The notes: generated by a model not told the origin, from the sequence alone. A DNA stretch of 64,000 nucleotides from Sinonovacula constricta (GCA_007844125.1 CM017564.1:28001158-28065157), one strand, 5' to 3'. Shown: positions 49,029-61,579, counted from the stretch's first letter. Translations and numbers: made by a program.

Positions 49029-49724
49029 AAAGTGTTTCAGTACCACTGCAGAATGTGCTGTTACTGTGTAACTAAATGACTGTCGATCAGGTTGCTTTAA
49101 AGCCCTTCAAACAATTGTAATTAATCCGAGTTGTCCAGAAGTTCATTATAACTGAACAATATGAAATTATACGATAATATATAAACTTGAGCATAAAGAC
49201 ACTAAACATTATTATGTATAAAAAAGAGAATCATTTTAAAGTCTATGTGTGTAATCTGCATCTTAAGGAAGTTAGTGAGAAATATTCAGGAATGGGGAAA
49301 AAAACAAGTGCAAATTCATAATAAAAAAGTCATGTTTCTATCATTTTACAATAAGGAAAGACTACAATGACCAAGACAGCAGAACAAGAAACAGATTTCT
49401 GGGAAAACCTGGCATATCAATGTCAGATCTGCAGACAAAGAAAGTTCAACAGGGGTCTTTAATAGGCATGTGATTTATGTAATTATCAAACAAAGGAACA
49501 AAACATTGCTTTGGTCGACCTCAATTTATGTTTTAATCGAATGAACCTGAAAACACCAGGCCAGACGCTTTCATCTCAGCCTGGTTGGAAATCTGAGGAA
49601 AACTGAGTAGGCATCACACAGCAAAGGAAACAAACAGAAGGTGAAAACCTAGAAAAACATATGGTTCTTAAAAGCTGGCATCATCTGAATCAAGGATGGT
49701 TAGTTAGGGCTGTATAGGTACCTG
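49029..49724. other. Intronic sequence, nothing recognised
   Basis: AT-rich spacer before the 74-bp array. Confidence 0.5.
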
Positions 49725-52000
49725 GGTAGTGATGTCCCATAGAAAACAAAGACAGTGTTGCGTTCTTGAATAGTTGACAATAATATACAAACTGTGGTAG
49801 TGATGTCCCATTGGAAACAAAGACAGTGTTGCGGTCTTGAATAGTTGACAGTAATATACAAACTGTGGTAGTGATGTCCCATAGAAAACAAAGACAGTGT
49901 TGCAGTCTTGAATAGTTGCATAGTAATATACAAACTGCGGTAGGGATGTCCCATTGGAAACAAAGACAGTGTTGTTGTGGTCTTGAATAGTTGACAGTAA
50001 TATACAAACTGTGGTAGTGATGTCCCATAGAAAACAAAGACAGTGTTGCAGTCTTGAATAGTTGCATAGTAATATACAAACTGCGGTAGGGATGTCCCAT
50101 TGGAAACAAAGACAGTGTTGTTGCAGTCTTAAATAGTTGCATAGTAATATACAAACTGTGGTAGGGATGTCCCATAGAAAACAAAGACAGTGTTGTTGCA
50201 GTCTTAAATAGTTGCATAGTAATATACAAACTGTGGTAGGGATGTCCCATAGAAAACAAAGACAGTGTTGTTGTGGTCTTGAATAGTTGACAGTAATATA
50301 CAAACCGTGGTAGTGATGTCCCATAGAAAACAAAGACAGTGTTGTTGTGGTCTTGAATAGTTGACAGTAATATACAAACTGTGGTAGTGATGTCCCATAG
50401 AAAACAAAGACAGTGTTGCGGTCTTGAATAGTTGACAGTAATATACAAACTGTGGTAGTGATGTCCCATTGGAAACAAAGACAGTGTTGTGGTCTTGAAT
50501 AGTTGCATAGTAATATACAAACTGTGGTAGTGATGTCCCATAGAAAACAAAGACAGTGTTGTTGTGGTCTTGAATAGTTGACAGTAATATACAAACTGTG
50601 GTAGTGATGTCCCATAGAAAACAAAGACAGTGTTGTTGTGGTCTTGAATAGTTGACAGTAATATACAAACTGTGGTAGTGATGTCCCATAGAAAACAAAG
50701 ACAGTGTTGTTGCGGTCTTGAATAGTTGACAGTAATATACAAACTGTGGTAGTGATGTCCCATAGAAAACAAAGACAGTGTTGTTGCGGTCTTGAATAGT
50801 TGACAGTAATATACAAACTGTGGTAGTGATGTCCCATTGGAAACAAAGACAGTGTTGTGGTCTTGAATAGTTGCATAGTAATATACAAACTGTGGTAGTG
50901 ATGTCCCATTGGAAACAAAGACAGTGTTGTTGCGGTCTTGAATAGTTGACAGTAATATACAAACTGTGGTAGTGATGTCCTATAGAAAACAAAGACAGTG
51001 TTGCTGTCTTGAATAGTTGACAGTAATATACAAACTGTGGTAGTGATGTCCCATTGGAAACAAAGACAGTGTTGTTGTGGTCTTGAATAGTTGACAGTAA
51101 TATACAAACTGTGGTAGTGATGTCCCATAGAAAACAAAGACAGTGTTGGGGTCTTGAATAGTTGACAGTAATATACAAACTGTGGTAGTGATGTCCCATT
51201 GGAAACAAAGACAGTGTTGTTGTGGTCTTGAATAGTTGACAGTAATATACAAACTGCGGTAGTGATGTCCTATAGAAAAAAAGACAGTGTTGTTGCGGTC
51301 TTGAATAGTTGACAGTAATATACAAACTGTGGTAGTGATGTCCCATAGAAAACAAAGACAGTGTTGTTGCGGTCTTGAATAGTTGACAGTAATATACAAA
51401 CTGTGGTAGTGATGTCCCATAGAAAACAAAGACAGTGTTGCTGTCTTGAATAGTTGACAGTAATATACAAACTGCGGTAGTGATGTCCCATTGGAAATAA
51501 AGACAGTGTTGTTGCGGTCTTGAATAGTTGCATAGTAATATACAAACTGCGGTAGGGATGTCCCATTGGAAATAAAGACAGTGTTGTTGCGGTCTTGAAT
51601 AGTTGACAGTAATATACAAACTGTGGTAGTGATGTCCCATAGAAAACAAAGACAGTGTTGTTGCGGTCTTGAATAGTTGACAGTAATATACAAAATGTGG
51701 TAGTGATGTCCCATTTGAAACAAAGACAGTGTTGTTGCGGTCTTGAATAGTTGCATAGTAATATACATACTGCGGTAGGGATGTCCCATTGGAAACAAAG
51801 ACAGTGTTGTTGCGGTCTTGAATAGTTGACAGTAATATACAAACTGTGGTAGGGATGTCCCATAGAAAACAAAGACAGTGTTGTTGCGGTCTTGAATAGT
51901 TGACAGTAATATACAAACTGTGGTAGTGATGTCCCATTTGAAACAAAGACAGTGTTGTTGCGGTCTTGAATAGTTGCATAGTAATATACAAACTGCATTT
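49725..52000. repeat. 74-bp minisatellite (71-76 variants), about 31 copies
   Basis: Unit: CATAGAAAACAAAGACAGTG, TTGTTGCGGTCTTGAATAGT, TGACAGTAATATACAAACTG, TGGTAGTGATGTCC. Variants lack TTG (71 bp), have ATTGG for ATAGA, or TGCATAG for TGACAG. On the minus strand no frame has a stop within the unit, and 74 is not divisible by three, so each frame runs through all three phases. Overlapping open frames of 595, 477, 374 and 360 codons result. They contain no domain and are not annotated as genes. Confidence 0.96.
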
Positions 52001-52990
52001 TTTTTCCAGAAATGCAGAACTGCAAGCTTAATTGTATAAAATAGATGTGTCAAAAACTTTAAATATAAATAAATGTGCATGATAATTATGTTCATATTAA
52101 GCACTGGTTTAATATATTAAATATTAAATATCAAATATAATAACACTTCAATGAAAGTAAAAAATTACCTTTGTCATATTTCCCCATTACTCTTGAATAA
52201 AACAACAACAAGCTTTGTTATGTTTACAAAAAAATTGCTTGTTTATAAAGAATTATAGGCTACACAGAAAATGGTCAAAAATACACATTATTTTCAATTA
52301 AAAACATGCCTGCAAACATTTTACAACAAGGATGAAAGAAATCAGAAGATAATGAGCACCGTTTCTTCCTTCGGTCCAAGCTTTCATTGAAATAATGGTT
52401 AATAATATTCTTAATTGCACAGACTGAATTAAGACTTAAAACTCAGTTTTTTAATTAACTAGCCTCACTTCAAAGGGAATGCAAACAAAACACCTACTTA
52501 GCCAATTCTATTGAAAATAAAGAAATATTTAATTAGAAATATGACCTTAAACAGAATATAAATCCCTGGTAGCACAACAACATACAATAGTTGACAAAAA
52601 AAATCCCCGAGTTTTGTTCAATTTAAATAAATAGAATACACAACATACAATTAAGCCTAATTAGAACTACTAACGAGGCTCTAATTATTGTGATGTGTAT
52701 CCAATATCAGGCAGAACACCTGGAGGCATGGCATACAAACCAATCTACTGTTTACCAGTTTGTTTATTATACACATCCCAGAGTTTTAAAGGGTTGTTTC
52801 CTCATATAAATCTAGTTAAAATAAATCAAAATTATAATTTCATGTACTGCAACCATGGCACATTTGGTAAAGTTTTATCAATCTGTTTTCATGAAATGTC
52901 TGCAAATGTCTACAAATTTTTTAACATTGGCATTCTAAACTTTACTGATTCTTTTCTGAAAGACTAATTCATTGATCATACTATCTTACA
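52001..52990. other. Intronic sequence, nothing recognised
   Basis: AT-rich; a 90-codon frame at 52695-52967 has no recognisable domain. Confidence 0.4.
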
Positions 52991-53695
52991 TTAAAGGTGG
53001 TATCCAACAGTTTGCCTTGAAAACAGATAATTTTTTTCTTTACTTATATGAAAATGACAAATCTCCCACTTTGCAAGTGAAAATCTCAAGTGAAAATCTC
53101 CCACTTTGCAAGTGAAAATCTCAAGTGAAAATTTCCCACTTTGCAAGTGAAAATCTCCCACTTTGCAAGTGAAAAAAGTGAAAATCTCCCATTTTGGCCA
53201 CAGAAAAAGTTCATATGTATGGTATAAAACAATCCAATGCCTCAGCTAACAATGCATATTACAGTCTTAGGTAGAATAGTGTTTTGTTGTTCTGTGTGCT
53301 AAAAACTCACAGCCATTTTCTTGGCTCTGTAACCTGTAAATAATTTTAAAGAGAAGTATCCAACAGTTTGCCTATATCTTATATATGTAACAATATCTGA
53401 CCTCTGTCTGGGATATTTATGCATAGATTCTGCAGGTAGATCATACTTCAATCTAAGCTAAGACGTTTTTAAACTGTATCAACAATTGGGGTTTCTGGTA
53501 AAAATAGAAATCAACATCATGGCCCATGCAGGGTGGCTCAGATAGGACATTTTTTTTCTTTTTTTTTTTTGTGACAAGTGTGTCATTATTTTTCATTTTC
53601 CACACAGGTGTAGAACATCAATAAACAGCACTTTGAAAGATCTGTTAAGATAATAGTAATTTATTTGGTGGTCCAAAATGTTAGGTACCACCTTT
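52991..53695 (-). mobile_element. MITE family T, minus copy invaded by repeat G
   Basis: Begins TTAAAGGTGGTATCCAACAG and ends near GGTACCACCTTT (53684-53695). Between them, 53350-53690 is the reverse of the family T body, and 53040-53216 is a minus-orientation repeat G. A second CAACAGTTTGCC end at 53352 suggests the terminal region was duplicated around the inserted repeat. Confidence 0.65.
53040..53216 (-). repeat. Repeat G copy with local CCCACTTTGCAAG tandem
   Basis: The word CCCACTTTGCAAGTGAAAAT occurs four times in succession, a local expansion of the (reverse) repeat G sequence. It ends with TTTTGGCCACAGAAAAAG, matching the start of repeat G at 13736. Confidence 0.75.
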
Positions 53696-53814
53696 CATGT
53701 TTTTCCCCATTCCTGAATATTTATCATGCTAAATTTTGTTTAAAACATATATTGGTACTAATTATTAGTCATCTTTCTTTATAAACATGCAATTGTACCC
53801 AGACATATTGCAAA

Positions 53815-53895
53815 AGATACATATTAGCAAATAGTGCAGGTCCTGATCAGGCAGCTCCCAGCATGCTTTGTTCTTTCACGCTTAGCAGTACAAAA
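53815..53895 (+). repeat. Dispersed repeat D copy
   Basis: Contains GCAGGTCCTGATCAGGCAGC followed by TCCCAGCATGC. It directly precedes a family T MITE. Confidence 0.55.
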
Positions 53896-53897
53896 CA

Positions 53898-54390
53898 TTA
53901 AAGGGAGTATCTGACAGTTTGGACCAAGAATATTTTTATTAAACGACCAAATAAATCATCGTTACATGACCAGATCTCATGAAATGTTTGTTTATTGATG
54001 TCCTAAACTGACATGAAAAGTGAACCATTATGCCACAATCGTCATTAATAAATGTATTTCCTATCTGAACCACACTGCATAGTTACTTATTTTTAAACTC
54101 GGAAATTGTTGCTGCTTGTTTTTTAGGTTTATCATCCCACCTGCTCTGATATCGATGTCTATTTTAAGCAGGAATTCCAAACGTTCTTATTTATAGATTT
54201 GAAAAGCACAAACAATTTTAGAGCTGATTAACGAATTTTACTGTTCTAAAGTTGAGATACTGCTTATAATCTTCTAAGCTTACACTTCAGTATATTTTTT
54301 ATGCAGAAATTATGCACAAATACCCCAAACAGAGGTCAGATATTGCAACATACATCTGAACATAGGCAAACTGTCCGATACCACCTTTAA
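53898..54390 (+). mobile_element. MITE family T, full length, 493 bp
   Basis: Left TTAAAGGGAGTATCTGACAG, right CTGTCCGATACCACCTTTAA. The internal order of shared words matches 15765-16262. Confidence 0.85.
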
Positions 54391-54901
54391 GGTATTGAAA
54401 ATGGCTTTCTTCAGAGTTTCCCTCCCCATTCCCCAAGAGATGACACCAAACTGTGAGATCACAGCCGGACACTTGATTAGTTTATTATACACAAAATGAA
54501 CATCATAGGGGAAGAGGTCGTAAAATAATTACACTTGATGCACATGGGCTTACTGCATTGTCATTGGTCAATAACACTCTAATCCCCAACCATTTTCTGA
54601 TACCAATAAAGTTTGAGGATGTGTCTAGCCGGTTTGACCCACCCAACCCCCCGCTTCCTTCCCCCAACCCATTTGCTCACCATATACAGAAGGATGAAAG
54701 ATGAGGGTGAACAAGACCATTTGATGATAAAGTCATAAACCTCCCTCTGTGATCCCAGTGTGAAGCCAAATAAAGCCACAGTCCAATTCACAATGCCTTT
54801 AAGACTGACAATTATTTAAATTTAACAGCTTTCTTTGCTGTTATGTCAACTTTGGAGACTGTCACCAACTATAGTCAGGTGATACTACCTTTAATGAATT
54901 T
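54391..54901. other. Intronic sequence, nothing recognised
   Basis: No repeat or ORF that I could support. Confidence 0.4.
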
Positions 54902-55212
54902 AGACCTGGTAGGGTAATCGGTAGAGCGTCGGCTCCAGGTACTGGAGGGCCTATATTCGATGTTGGACCGAGACATACCAAAGTCGTCAAAAATGGTAGT
55001 GGTATAGCTCCCTTGCTAATGCTAAAGCAGATATAAGGGTAGTTCCACAAGTGGTTGGCTCAGTGTCAGGATAATATGAATGCGTGTGGTATCATGCCAG
55101 GTGTTCACGGCATGCTATACACAGTGAAGGCAGTACTTTATCTGCTTCAAGTGAACACTGTCTCCAGATAACTGAAATACTGTTGGTGGGACGATAAGCC
55201 CAATAAACAAAC
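54902..55212 (+). mobile_element. tRNA-derived SINE, family I, full length
   Basis: Head AGACCTGGTAGGGTAATCGG, TAGAGCGTCGGCTCCAGGTA, decayed B box (ATATTCGATGTTGG), body, tail CCCAATAAACAAAC. Confidence 0.88.
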
Positions 55213-55504
55213 TACCACTAACAAACTAACCTCTTGTAATTGAAGAGTATCCCTTTAACAAGGAGAAATGCTATCTCCTATTTGTAAAAGAACCCCTGCC
55301 ATTCCCATTATTCTTGTGGCCTGACCATTTAGCCTGTTAACCTTCAACATGGTGGTACCCTGCCATGGAGATCATGCCAGTATGTTGTATTACAAAATAT
55401 TTGAGGCATTGACAATAGTGACTCAGCATGACTGTGGAATATAAGAAAAGCATTGATGCGAAGCATCAAAGGGCTACACAACAATGAAAATTAATATTTA
55501 TTAG

Positions 55505-57075
55505 AAATTTGGAGATCATGAGGGACATGAAAAGGTTACAGCTAAGCCAAGTTAGGGTGAACTGGAGGGTCAAGAAATGGTTACAGCCTTAGCCAAGTTA
55601 GGGTTTACTGGAGGGTCATGAAATGGTTACAGCCTAAGCCAAGTTAGGGTGGACTGGAGGGACATGAAAAGGTTACAGCCTAAGTCAAGTTAGGGTGGAC
55701 TGGAGGGACATGAAATGGTTACAGCCTAAGCCAAGTTAGGGTGGACTGGAGGGTCATGAAATGGTTACAGCCTAAGCCAAGTTAGGGTGGACTGGAGGGA
55801 CATGAAAAGGTTACAGCCTAAGCCAAGTTAGGGTGGACTGGAGGGACATGAAAAGGTTACAGCCTAAGCCAAGTTAGGGTGGACTGGAGGGTCAAGAAAT
55901 GGTTACAGCCTAAGCCAAGTTAGGTTGGACGGGAGGGACATGAAATGGTTACAGCCTAAGCCAAGTTAGATTGGACTGGAGGGACATGAAATGGTTACAG
56001 CCTAAGCTAAGTTAGAGTGGACTGGAGGGACATGAAAAGGTTACAGCCTAAGCCAAGTTAGGGTGGACTGGAGGGACATGAAAAGGTTACAGCCTAAGCC
56101 AAGTTAGGGTGGACTGGAGGGACACGAAAAGGTTACAGCCTAAGCCAAGTTAGATTGGACTGGAGGGACATGAAAAGGTTACAGCCTAAGCCAAGTTAGG
56201 GTGGACTGGAGGGACATGAAATGGTTACAGCCTAAACCAAGTTAGGGTGGACTGGAGGGTCAAGAAATGGTTACAGCCTAAGCCAAGTTAGAGTGGACTG
56301 GTGGGCCAAGAAATGTTAACAGCCTAGGCCAAGTTAGGGTTGGCTGGAGGGACATGAAATGATTACAACCTAGACCAAGTTAGGGTGGACTGGAGGGACA
56401 TGAAATGGTTACAGCCTAAGCCAAGTTAGGGTGGACTGGAGGGACATGAAAAGGTTACAGCCTAAGCCAAGTTAGGGTGGACTGGAGGGACATGAAAAGG
56501 TTACAGCCTAAGCCAAGTTAGGGTGGACTGGAGGGTCAAGAAATGGTTACAGCCTAAGCCAAGGTAGGGTGGACTGGATGGACTTGAAATGGTTACAGCC
56601 TAAGCCAAGTTAGATTGGACTGGAGGGACATGAAATGGTTACAGCCTAAGCTAAGTTAGAGTGGACTGGAGGGACTGGAGGGACATGAAAAGGTTACAGC
56701 CTAAGCCAAGTTAGGGTGGACTGGAGGGACATGAAAAGGTTACAGCCTAAGCTAAGTTAGGGTGGACTGGAGGGACATGAAAAGGTTACAGCCTAAGCCA
56801 AGTTAGAGTGGACTGGAGGGACATGAAAAGGTTACAGCCTAAGCCAAGTTAGGGTGGACTGGAGGGACATGAAAAGGTTACAGCCTAAACCAAGTTAGGG
56901 TGAACTGGAGGGACATGAAATGGTTACAGCCTAAACCAAGTTAGGGTGGACTGGAGGGTCAAGAAATGGTTACAGCCTAAGCCAAGTTAGAGTAGACTGG
57001 TGGGCCAAGAAATGTTAACAGCCTTAGCCAAGTTAAGGTGGACTGGATGGACAGGAAACAGTCACAGTCTTAGCC
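55505..57075. repeat. 47-bp minisatellite, about 32 copies
   Basis: Unit: AGCCAAGTTAGGGTGGACTG, GAGGGACATGAAAAGGTTAC, AGCCTAA. Subtypes (GGTCAAGAAATGG against GGACATGAAAAGG) recur in blocks, e.g. 56241-56330 resembles 56945-57030. One 10-bp GGACTGGAGG duplication occurs at 56664-56683. Confidence 0.95.
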
Positions 57076-57312
57076 AACTTTAAGTGGGCAGTACTATATT
57101 GGACATCATCCATCCTGGAACTGTCATAACTGGCTGTCATTCCGCCAGTCTGGCAATATCTAGCAACTGGAAAATGTACATAGTACTATCCCTATATATT
57201 CTATGCATAGTCATTCATAGTCATTTGGGACTTGGGCATTGTTATTGCAAACTTGTAAACTATTTCACAACTTTATGATCTTCTTGTTATTAAATATATG
57301 ACACAAGAAATG

Positions 57313-57580
57313 GGATGGGATTGGGATGGGATTTGCCGGCATTTTGCCGATACTGTGCAGCAACATTCCTATCATTATAGCACAGGGGCACTTATGAGGT
57401 GCCCAGGGACTGAAGCTGGCCGGTCCATTATATACTGACACCAGCGAGTCAGACGTAATGCTGTCCCTTTAGCCCCGAGCGTTAGGAGGGAAGCCACTAC
57501 AAGTCGACCAGGCCGGGGTTTGAGCCCACGACCTTCCGATCCACAAGCCGATGCTCTACCACCTGAGCTTATGGGCCGGT
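57313..57580 (-). mobile_element. tRNA-derived SINE, family II, full length, 11-bp target duplication
   Basis: Flanked by CACAAGAAATG at 57302-57312 and 57581-57591. Minus reading: ACCGGCCCATAAGCTCAGGT head with A box, GGTAGAGCATCGGCTTGTGG, B box GGGCTCAAACCCCGG, body, tail TCCCATCCCAATCCCATCCC. Confidence 0.93.
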
Positions 57581-57591
57581 CACAAGAAATG

Positions 57592-58913
57592 TATGCCTCT
57601 TTTGCTGAGGCAGATGATCCACGTAAGAGTCTGTAACATCATGAATCGAGAGGCATAACATATCTATATTTCTAAATATATATGCAAAACAATGGGTTGA
57701 CTTTTTACAACTTTTTTTATCTACTTGTTTTAAATTAACCACAAAGCAAATATAAGAGAAAGGTGACTGAACAGCAAAGATCATCAACCGCTGAAGAACC
57801 CAGACATAAGCTTGACTTGAAGGAATGGGAACTCACTAGATGAACTGTAAGCCAATAGTTATTCTCACACTTTAGATTCTCCTTGATTAACATAAATCAA
57901 AAGTGCAGAAACCATGATGGACACTGTATTGGACAACTTGGACTGGACAAAGTCACTAAATCCTCATGTCATGATGACCATTGGACACCAAATTGGAACT
58001 GGACAGATATAGTTTACCTGCAGAAAATTGACTCTACTTAGCAATAGCGATAGCAAATCGAACTGACCTTTAAAAATATATTGCTTAGCAGCCAAAATGT
58101 ATCATTTCCATCTTTTTTTTAAACTGTATGTCAACTCCTTTTGGGAAGATGCTGCATGGCATCCTTGCCTCAGTGTTGCCACTTTGATGCAGAAAAGACA
58201 TGCTAAATCTCAGGGTAACATCAAATTCTGGGGAAATTTAACTTAATCCAAATAAGAGAAAGAATGTGTAAAAGTTCTTAATCATTAAGCAATAGAGACA
58301 CTGTAGTCCTTCTTTGGACAAGATTGGCTTTCATAAAATGTCTGAAAAAATGTCTGAAAAAGGTGTCAGGAACCCAACATGTGATAATTTTGCATCTTAA
58401 AGCCTCAGGAGATGATTGTTTCAGTCGAAGTAGACATAAGGTTCATTAGCCACTGCTATGTGCCATCAATTAACTACATGTAGTAAGAAGAAGAGAACCG
58501 TCAGACAAAATACCAAATTCAAAACCAAACTAAGCATACAGATCAGAAAAATAATAATCAGACTGTCCTTTGAGGAAATTCTTTAGCAAAGTTTTTTGTG
58601 CCGTGTGAACAGTTCTGTGACATACCTGGCATGCATGTTAGTGTTAACAAGACATACTTGGTTATCTTGGCTCATCATCCATACACACAGAACACTGGAC
58701 CCACCATTAGCATGAGCCATTCATGAGAAGACAAAAGACCATTCAATAAGGATAAACAGCAAGTGTGCTTCAGTGGAAATTGTACAGACAGATACAAATG
58801 AAGCATGGAATCTGTGGATAAGTATTCATTATTTTTTTAATTTACATGAGCATTTATTTCATACTTTTCGAGTATTATGTTGTAAATAACAGTTAGATAA
58901 ATTCACAATGAAG
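57592..58913. other. Intronic sequence, nothing recognised
   Basis: AT-rich unique-looking sequence. Confidence 0.5.
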
Positions 58914-59304
58914 CAGGGCTGGAATTGTTTTCTTTTTAATGACTAGTCCCGGACCAGTAACCTGGACAAAAATGACTTGTCCGAAAATTTGCGTTGTTTT
59001 CAATTAACTAACACAACAACACATTTGTCATATCTACAACTAACAAACAATGAATAACAACAAATTGTATCTTTTATTTTTTGTCTAGAAGCGTTTATGT
59101 ATTGCGCATCATGATTGACTGTTTTTGACAGTGTGTGCATTGTACATGTACCATCTATACGTGTTGTTGACAGATGTGTATTTGTCACTTGTCTGACTGC
59201 CGATTTATGACTTGTCCAGGACTAATTTAATGATCAATGACCAGTAGCCCAAAACTGCATTTTAACTTGCCCAGGACGTCGGGCTACCGTATTTACCAGC
59301 CCTG
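58914..59304. mobile_element. TIR element, 391 bp, flanked by TGAAG
   Basis: Starts CAGGGCTGGAATTGTTTTC and ends TACCGTATTTACCAGCCCTG, an inverted CAGGGCTGG. TGAAG occurs directly on both sides (58909-58913 and 59305-59309). Subterminal GACTTGTCC/GGACAA words repeat inside. No coding capacity. Confidence 0.7.
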
Positions 59305-59309
59305 TGAAG

Positions 59310-60165
59310 GTCAAACTTCAACATTTAATTAAACCGATATTTCAGCCATATTGCCTTCTTCGTTGTAAAAAACACACATGCTCTATGACACTCATACAGA
59401 ACAAATCAGTGGCCAGAAAAAATGATTAACATGGAAACTCTTACCCTGCAGCTTGAAGGCCAAGGTCATATTAGCTTAATGAACGGAAGAATTACAGAAT
59501 TAAGCATACCTTAATTTGAATATATATTTGATTTAATGATAAGGCCTACAGCACTATGTGTCTACTGGTGATTTTTTCTGAAAGTAAGATGCCACAAAGA
59601 TGGCCATAAAAAGTTTACCTGTCATCTAAGAATGAAGAACTTTACATCAGTTCCTATCTATGGAACTGTTTGAAATTAAAATAAAGGCCAAGAATTTGCG
59701 TATAGAACAGATAATTTATGTCTTGTTTGTTTTGCATACAAGGTTAGAAGGTCCATGTTAAATATACACTATGGTGGGATACACTGACAAAATATTCCAT
59801 GGTCGACTGACTGCAAGGATTATATTTGAAGTAATCTCACATAGATAAACTACTGAAGCACAGAGCTTGGCCAATACTGTAAATAACAGGTTCACCATTT
59901 ATCTGTTAATAACATCTATATCTGTCAACAGTTTGTATTTTTCAAAGGTTGAAAAAACAGATTTGGTTATTTGTCAACATTCAGCAACCACTGCAGAACA
60001 ATGACCTTGGGCAGGTATTTAAACATACAGACTAAGCAGCAGACAATACAGTTCCTGCTCAGACTGGTGTCAGCAGAAAATGGCTGATCTGGGTCTAAAC
60101 TATTTGTATAATCCTTATTAATACTTGCTTATTAGAATTTGAAATAATATTATGTGTTTTACATT
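59310..60165. other. Intronic sequence with one repeat D copy
   Basis: Repeat D near 60030-60118 (TGGCTGATCTGGGTCTAAAC). Otherwise nothing recognised. Confidence 0.4.
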
Positions 60166-60166
60166 T

Positions 60167-60443
60167 TTTGGATCATCAACAGTATTTCAGGTATCTGGAG
60201 ACAGTGTTCACTTGAAGCAGATATAGTGCAGCCTTCACTGTGTATAGCATGCCGTGAACACCTGGCATGATACCACAGCCAGTCACATTATCCTGACACC
60301 AGGCCAACCAGTCATGGAACTACCTTTATATTTTCTTGAGCATTAGAAGGGAGCTATACCACCTGTATGTTGCGGCCTGTGATCAAACCTGAGGCCTCCC
60401 ATACCTAACACTGACGCTTTACTAATTGCACTACCAGGTCTGG
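60167..60443 (-). mobile_element. tRNA-derived SINE, family I
   Basis: Minus reading: ACCAGACCTGGTAGTGCAAT head, body with GTGTCAGGATAATGTGACTG, ending near CTGTTGATGATCC. The usual AATAAACAAA tail is missing and part of the region after the B box is deleted. Confidence 0.83.
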
Positions 60444-60716
60444 TATAAAACTATTTACTTTGATAGTAAAATTTACTACTTAAAAAACTCTGTTGTTTCT
60501 TTTGATGTTGCCCAAAGTATATTTTAAATTATTGTTTGCTAGATTATTCAGTTAAAAATATAAACACTGTACACAATTTGTTTATACTTTCCTTCAAATT
60601 GAAAGCAGAGAAAGTAACTCAAAATACCGGTAAGCCCACACTCAGATGATCTTGTCTTTCATTAAATAAATCATATGCTGACAGAAAGAAATAAAAAATA
60701 TGAGCCTGTAAGATTG

Positions 60717-60902
60717 ATTTGTTTTGCTTTTTGTTTTGTTTCATCACATCAATATACCGGGTAATTATGGTCATATTGGGGACATAAAGCTAATTATTGG
60801 TGGAGGATGATCAAGCCCCAACTGGGACCCGAAAGCCATGCAGTGAGGGGCTGAGGAGTTACAAGTCTACGACTCTAATCGCTCAGCCACCGGAGTTCCC
60901 TA
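60717..60902 (-). mobile_element. SINE family III, internally deleted
   Basis: Minus reading: CCGGTGGCTGAGCGATTAGA head, AACTCCTCAGCCCCTCACTG, decayed B box (GGCTTTCGGGTCCC), then a jump straight to the CCACCAATAATTAGC end and A-rich tail. Confidence 0.82.
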
Positions 60903-60909
60903 TCCCTTT

Positions 60910-61570
60910 AGCTCATGCATACGCCATTTTACGCCTTTGTAAAGCATTCACAATTATTCCTTTTATCTTCAGCAGCATCAACACAACTAAGGCTTTATTT
61001 GTAGACAAATGTAATCTAGGTTATATGATTATTACTGAATAATGAATGTTGAACATATTTAAAACTTTCACAGAAAATCAACAAATATTTAAAACCCTAT
61101 ACATTTACTATGACTGAAAGGGTTAAACAATTGAACTCCTATCTCTCAGCTTAGATAAACATGATTCTTCTCAAGGTCTATCTACAATCATTTGACAGTA
61201 TTTATGCAGTTAAAGAAGTTAAAAAGCAGAAACTATTTTGAGGATTTCCCCCATTATCAATCTCCAGCTAGCATTTACAAATCAGTGATCCATGTAGATA
61301 AATATAATAATGACAAAATTACTACCATGGATACCCCTTACAATTTCATGTCCTTATCCTAAGCATACAAAGTTCAGGAAAAATTCAAAATAAATATAAG
61401 CTGACACTTATTAAATTATACTTTTGCTCATAATCATACAAAATCTGTCCAAACTTTGGAGAACACAACAGCATAATTATTTAAGATAAGCCCTACAAAC
61501 AATCTTGCATATATAGTCCTTTTAGGCTTAGATCGAGGCAAACAAAGAACTTGTGATGCAGCCTTCCATT
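60910..61570. other. Intronic sequence, nothing recognised
   Basis: AT-rich spacer between two SINEs. Confidence 0.5.
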
Positions 61571-61579
61571 GGACCAGAT

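Noticed and set aside
50204..51991. 595-codon minus-strand open frame
   Set aside because: Entirely inside the 74-bp array. Overlapping open frames in the other two phases show that it is a consequence of stop-free units, not a gene.
54902..54975. Functional tRNA gene
   Set aside because: A and B box-like words are present, but the same sequence heads all family I SINEs with a shared body and tail, and the clover-leaf is damaged.
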